From NCBI GenBank assembly GCA_016874945.1, contig VGSO01000025.1:1-15079 (forward strand): a stretch of 15,079 nt of DNA, read 5' to 3'. Origin of the DNA: Deltaproteobacteria bacterium. GTDB lineage: Bacteria; Desulfobacterota; Desulfobaccia; Desulfobaccales; 0-14-0-80-60-11. Each line of letters starts with the position of its first letter. Position 1 is the stretch's first letter. Shown piece after piece: positions 12,601 through 15,079 of this stretch. A program made the translations under genes and the position numbers. The notes beneath the pieces are model-generated. The model worked only from the letters and a program-made list of their open reading frames with translations, searched no databases and had not been told where the DNA came from.

Positions 12601-14937
12601 ATGATGCCCAGTGATGTGGGATTCATGAAAAAACTTAAGAAGCTCGCCTGGCTGCCAGGTCTGGCGCTCATCTTTCTCCTGCCGGGCTTTATGGGTTGCG
12701 CCGGGCCCGCCCAAGTGGCCGCGCCGCCCGGTCCCCCCCCATCCCGACGGGTGCCGGTGACCGTGACCACGCCTCCCGTTAAGCCCAAGGCGGCCAAACC
12801 GGAAAAAAAGCCTGACCCAGAGATGGATGACCGGGTCTTGGAATCTTACACTGCGGCTCTGAAAAAAGTACCCCCCGCGCCCCGCAAGACCCCGCCACCG
12901 GGAGAAAAAGTTTTTCCCATCGATCTGAACCTGAAAAACGCCGACCTGGTGGAAGCCATCCGGGTCCTGGCCGAGACCATGGGACTTAATTACTCCATCG
13001 ACCCCAAGGTCAAAGGCACCGTCAACGTCCGGGCCTCGGGGAAGCTCACCCAAAGCGAGCTCCTTACCATCATGGAAACCCTGCTCAACGTCAATGGGGC
13101 CACCATGGTCCAAATGGACAAGGTTTATAAAATCGTCCCCCTGGATAAAGCCGCCACCCAGCCGGTGCCGGTATACATCAAGGGGGAGGTGCCCCCGGGG
13201 ATGCGGGCCCAGGTGGTTTTTCTGGAGCAGACCGGAGCCAAGGAGATGGTGCCGGTGCTCAAGCCCTTGATGTCCACCGGCGGCAGCATCACCGAAGCCT
13301 CCCACAACGCCTTGGTCCTGGTGGACACCCCCGACAACCTGGATAAATTATTAAAGCTCATCCACCTGGTGGACACCCGGGCCCTGGCCCAAACCCTGGT
13401 GCGCCTGGTGAAGGTGCACAACACCGACCCCCATGAAATTATCGGCGAGTTGGAGACCATTTTCACCGCTTATGGCACCCTGGCCGGAAAAGAGAAGGGC
13501 AAGTTCGGAGTTAGCTTCCTGTCCGTGGGCCGCCTCACCTCGGTGATGATCCTGGCCACTTCCGGGTCTTTGATGGAGCGGGCCGTTTACTGGGTGAAGC
13601 AACTGGACAGCCGCACCGACATCCTGGCCAACGTCCACGTCTATCATGTGGAGAATTACAAGGCCAAAAACCTGGCCAACCTTCTTACCCAGGTTTACGG
13701 CGGGCAGCCGGCCGCGCCTACCATCAAGGAGGTTAAACCGGAGACCGGAGCGCCCTTCAGCACCGGAATAGGCGGCCCGCGAGGGACGGGCATGGGTGGC
13801 GTAGGGGGGATGGGGACCGGCGGCCTGGGGACCTCCAGGATGACCGGAGTGGGTGGCGGCCCCGAGAGTCAGACCATCCCTCCGGCCCCGGGTGAGCCGG
13901 GAGCCCCTGGGGCCATGGCGCCCAGAGAACGGGCCGTTCCCGGAGCCCCCGGCGCGGCCCCCACCGGGGTCAGCCCCAAGGAAGGGGTGCGCATCATTCC
14001 CGATGAGGAAAACAACCTTCTGGTGGTGGTGGCCCCGCCCCACGAGTGGAACGTCATCTCCCGCATCCTGAAAAGCCTGGACATCATGCCCCGCCAGGTG
14101 CTCAACGAAGTGCTCATCGCCGAGGTGAACCTTACGGACGATCTTTCCTATGGCATCCAATTCGCTTTGGGGGCCAAGGCCACCGAAACCAAGGACACCG
14201 ATGGCACCACCACTCCTGCTCCCTTTTTCTCAGGCCTTACAGGATTGGAAATCGTCAGCCCCGCGGCCGCGGTCTTCGCCGCAGCCCAGGGGTTTTCCTT
14301 CATTGTGTCCGATACCGCGAATCAATTTAAGGCTCTGATCAACCTCCTGGCCTCCCAGGGAAGAGCCGAAATCCTGGCCTCACCCCAAATCATGGCCGCC
14401 AACAACCAGGAGGCCCGCATCCAGATCGGCGAAGACGTGCCCATTAAAACCTCCGAATCCACCCCTTTGCTCGGCGGGACTACTTTGTTTTCCACTTCCA
14501 CGGTGCAGTACCGCTCCACCGGCATCATCCTGGCGGTGAAACCCCAGATCAACGCCAAGGGCCTGGTAACCCTGGAGATCACCCAGGAAGTGAGCAACGC
14601 CTTGCCTGTCCAGATTGGGGAGACTTCTCCCCGGATCTCCATTCGCCAGGCCAAGACCTCCCTGACCACCGGGGATAACCAGACCATAGTGCTGGGGGGG
14701 CTCATCCGGGAGGACAAAACCGTGGACGATAGCGGCGCCCCCGGCCTCCGAAGAATCCCCTTGATAGGTTCCCTCTTTGGCGCCTATAGGACCTCAAAGA
14801 GAAAGACCGAATTGCTGGTGCTCATCACCCCTCACATTGTCCGGAACATGGAAGAAGGCGCCCGGGTGACCCGGGAGCTGAAGGATAAGGTGGGGCTGGA
14901 AGAACTCCCCAAAAAGCCGCCGCCACCGGGGAAATAA
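12601..14937 (+). CDS. gspD: type II secretion secretin GspD
   Basis: 778 residues from ATG 12601 (AGAGG 6 bases upstream); ATG 12625 (770 residues) would give a shorter signal peptide and is a real alternative. GspD forms the 15-mer outer-membrane channel. The signal ends in FMGC, a lipobox-like site with Cys33, so the N-terminus may be lipidated. A Pro/Lys-rich stretch (~35-100) precedes N0 (~103-190), N1 (~190-260), N2 (~261-338) and N3 (~338-493). N3 carries a Gly-rich then collagen-like Pro/Gly insertion (~378-460). The secretin core follows (~497-750): NEVLIAEV, ASPQIMAANNQEARIQIG, VPIKTSE, GIILAVKPQI, VLGGLIREDKT, PLIGSLFG and LLVLITPHIV, all as in secretins. A short Lys/Pro tail ends it; no long S-domain is obvious. 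PilQ and InvG relatives are excluded by context. Confidence 0.95.
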   Translation: MMPSDVGFMKKLKKLAWLPGLALIFLLPGFMGCAGPAQVAAPPGPPPSRRVPVTVTTPPVKPKAAKPEKKPDPEMDDRVLESYTAALKKVPPAPRKTPPPGEKVFPIDLNLKNADLVEAIRVLAETMGLNYSIDPKVKGTVNVRASGKLTQSELLTIMETLLNVNGATMVQMDKVYKIVPLDKAATQPVPVYIKGEVPPGMRAQVVFLEQTGAKEMVPVLKPLMSTGGSITEASHNALVLVDTPDNLDKLLKLIHLVDTRALAQTLVRLVKVHNTDPHEIIGELETIFTAYGTLAGKEKGKFGVSFLSVGRLTSVMILATSGSLMERAVYWVKQLDSRTDILANVHVYHVENYKAKNLANLLTQVYGGQPAAPTIKEVKPETGAPFSTGIGGPRGTGMGGVGGMGTGGLGTSRMTGVGGGPESQTIPPAPGEPGAPGAMAPRERAVPGAPGAAPTGVSPKEGVRIIPDEENNLLVVVAPPHEWNVISRILKSLDIMPRQVLNEVLIAEVNLTDDLSYGIQFALGAKATETKDTDGTTTPAPFFSGLTGLEIVSPAAAVFAAAQGFSFIVSDTANQFKALINLLASQGRAEILASPQIMAANNQEARIQIGEDVPIKTSESTPLLGGTTLFSTSTVQYRSTGIILAVKPQINAKGLVTLEITQEVSNALPVQIGETSPRISIRQAKTSLTTGDNQTIVLGGLIREDKTVDDSGAPGLRRIPLIGSLFGAYRTSKRKTELLVLITPHIVRNMEEGARVTRELKDKVGLEELPKKPPPPGK

Positions 14938-14974
14938 TGAAGTTTTTAGTTGTTATACATAGCGTCATAAATAA

Positions 14975-15003
14975 TTGCGCATGTGAAATTTTTTTGGTAT
15001 GGT
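14975..15003 (+). promoter_or_regulatory. candidate promoter of the right-edge gene
   Basis: TTGCGC (14975-14980) and TATGGT (14998-15003) are separated by 17 bases. The gene's ATG follows 6 bases later, so any leader is very short. The surrounding stretch (14938-15009) is AT-rich and lacks any obvious hairpin terminator for gspD. Confidence 0.35.
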
Positions 15004-15009
15004 CTGGTT

Positions 15010-15079
15010 ATGAAACCGCTGATCATACCCGAGGCAGAAACGATCATAATGGGTCTCCAGGCGGAGATTCGCCGTTCGC
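15010..15079 (+). CDS. partial gene, N-terminus resembling an IS630-type transposase
   Basis: Open from ATG 15010 to the window edge, 23 codons: MKPLIIPEAETIIMGL then QAEIRRS. The IPEAE...GLQAEIRRS pattern resembles the N-terminus of helix-turn-helix transposases of the IS630 group as I recall them, where an Arg-rich stretch then leads into the DNA-binding helices. This is a memory-based resemblance over a short piece, not proof. The AT-rich leader beginning about 14950 and the TA-rich junction fit the left end of an insertion sequence, but the right end is outside the window, so terminal repeats cannot be checked. Confidence 0.4.
   Translation, partial: MKPLIIPEAETIIMGLQAEIRRS

Noticed and set aside
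11947..13305. 452-residue antisense frame across gspM, gspC and gspD
   Set aside because: Same compositional artefact; low-complexity Gly/His-rich product opposite well-conserved genes.

Overview
The window looks like chromosomal DNA from a GC-rich Deltaproteobacterium (Desulfobacterota; a Desulfobacca/Syntrophobacter-like lineage would fit). This placement is an inference from coding style, dispersed hairpin repeats and the form of the type II secretion (T2SS) cluster; no 16S or tRNA gene is present. All recognised genes are on the + strand.

Left part (1-841) is AT-rich and unlike the rest. It holds a probable winged-helix protein of unknown role whose C-terminal coding part is thrown out of frame by one base at a C-run near 526-530. 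Next come two ordinary GC-rich genes: a YrdC/Sua5-type threonylcarbamoyl-AMP synthase (842-1483) and a ROK-family sugar kinase, probably glucokinase (1753-2739). They are separated by a spacer holding a REP-like inverted repeat and a strong GC hairpin. Positions 2740-3105 are noncoding, with two loose inverted repeats and a plausible promoter.

The main content (3106-14937) is an almost complete T2SS locus. A small secreted DUF4124-like protein leads into gspE (ATPase), gspF (platform), gspG (major pseudopilin) and gspH, I, J, K (minor pseudopilins). After a 586-bp repeat island follow gspL, gspM, a short gspC without PDZ domain, and gspD (secretin). The order E-F-G-H-I-J-K // L-M-C-D differs from the enterobacterial C-D-E...M order, with C and D at the end. 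In the assembled machine GspE drives GspF/L/M in the inner membrane, the GspG-K pseudopilus grows in the periplasm, GspC links the platform to GspD, and GspD forms the outer-membrane channel. No prepilin peptidase (gspO/pilD) is in the window, so it must be elsewhere.

Several T2SS spacers contain short repeats: CGGTTTT heptamers (between gspE and gspF, and inside the gspH leader-coding region) and CCAGTGAT-type repeats (before gspJ and gspD). The gspK-gspL gap is a composite of REP hairpins, three degenerate ~58-bp units and a ~142-bp nested palindromic MITE-like element. The right edge (14938-15079) becomes AT-rich again, with a good promoter match and the first 23 codons of a gene that resembles the start of an IS630-type transposase.

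I did not find a clearly new multi-gene system. The most noteworthy items are the heptamer repeat that sits between every gspH start codon and its prepilin cleavage site (possible phase variation), the repeat island splitting the operon, the single-base frameshift in the first gene, and the Gly/Pro-rich insertion plus lipobox in GspD.
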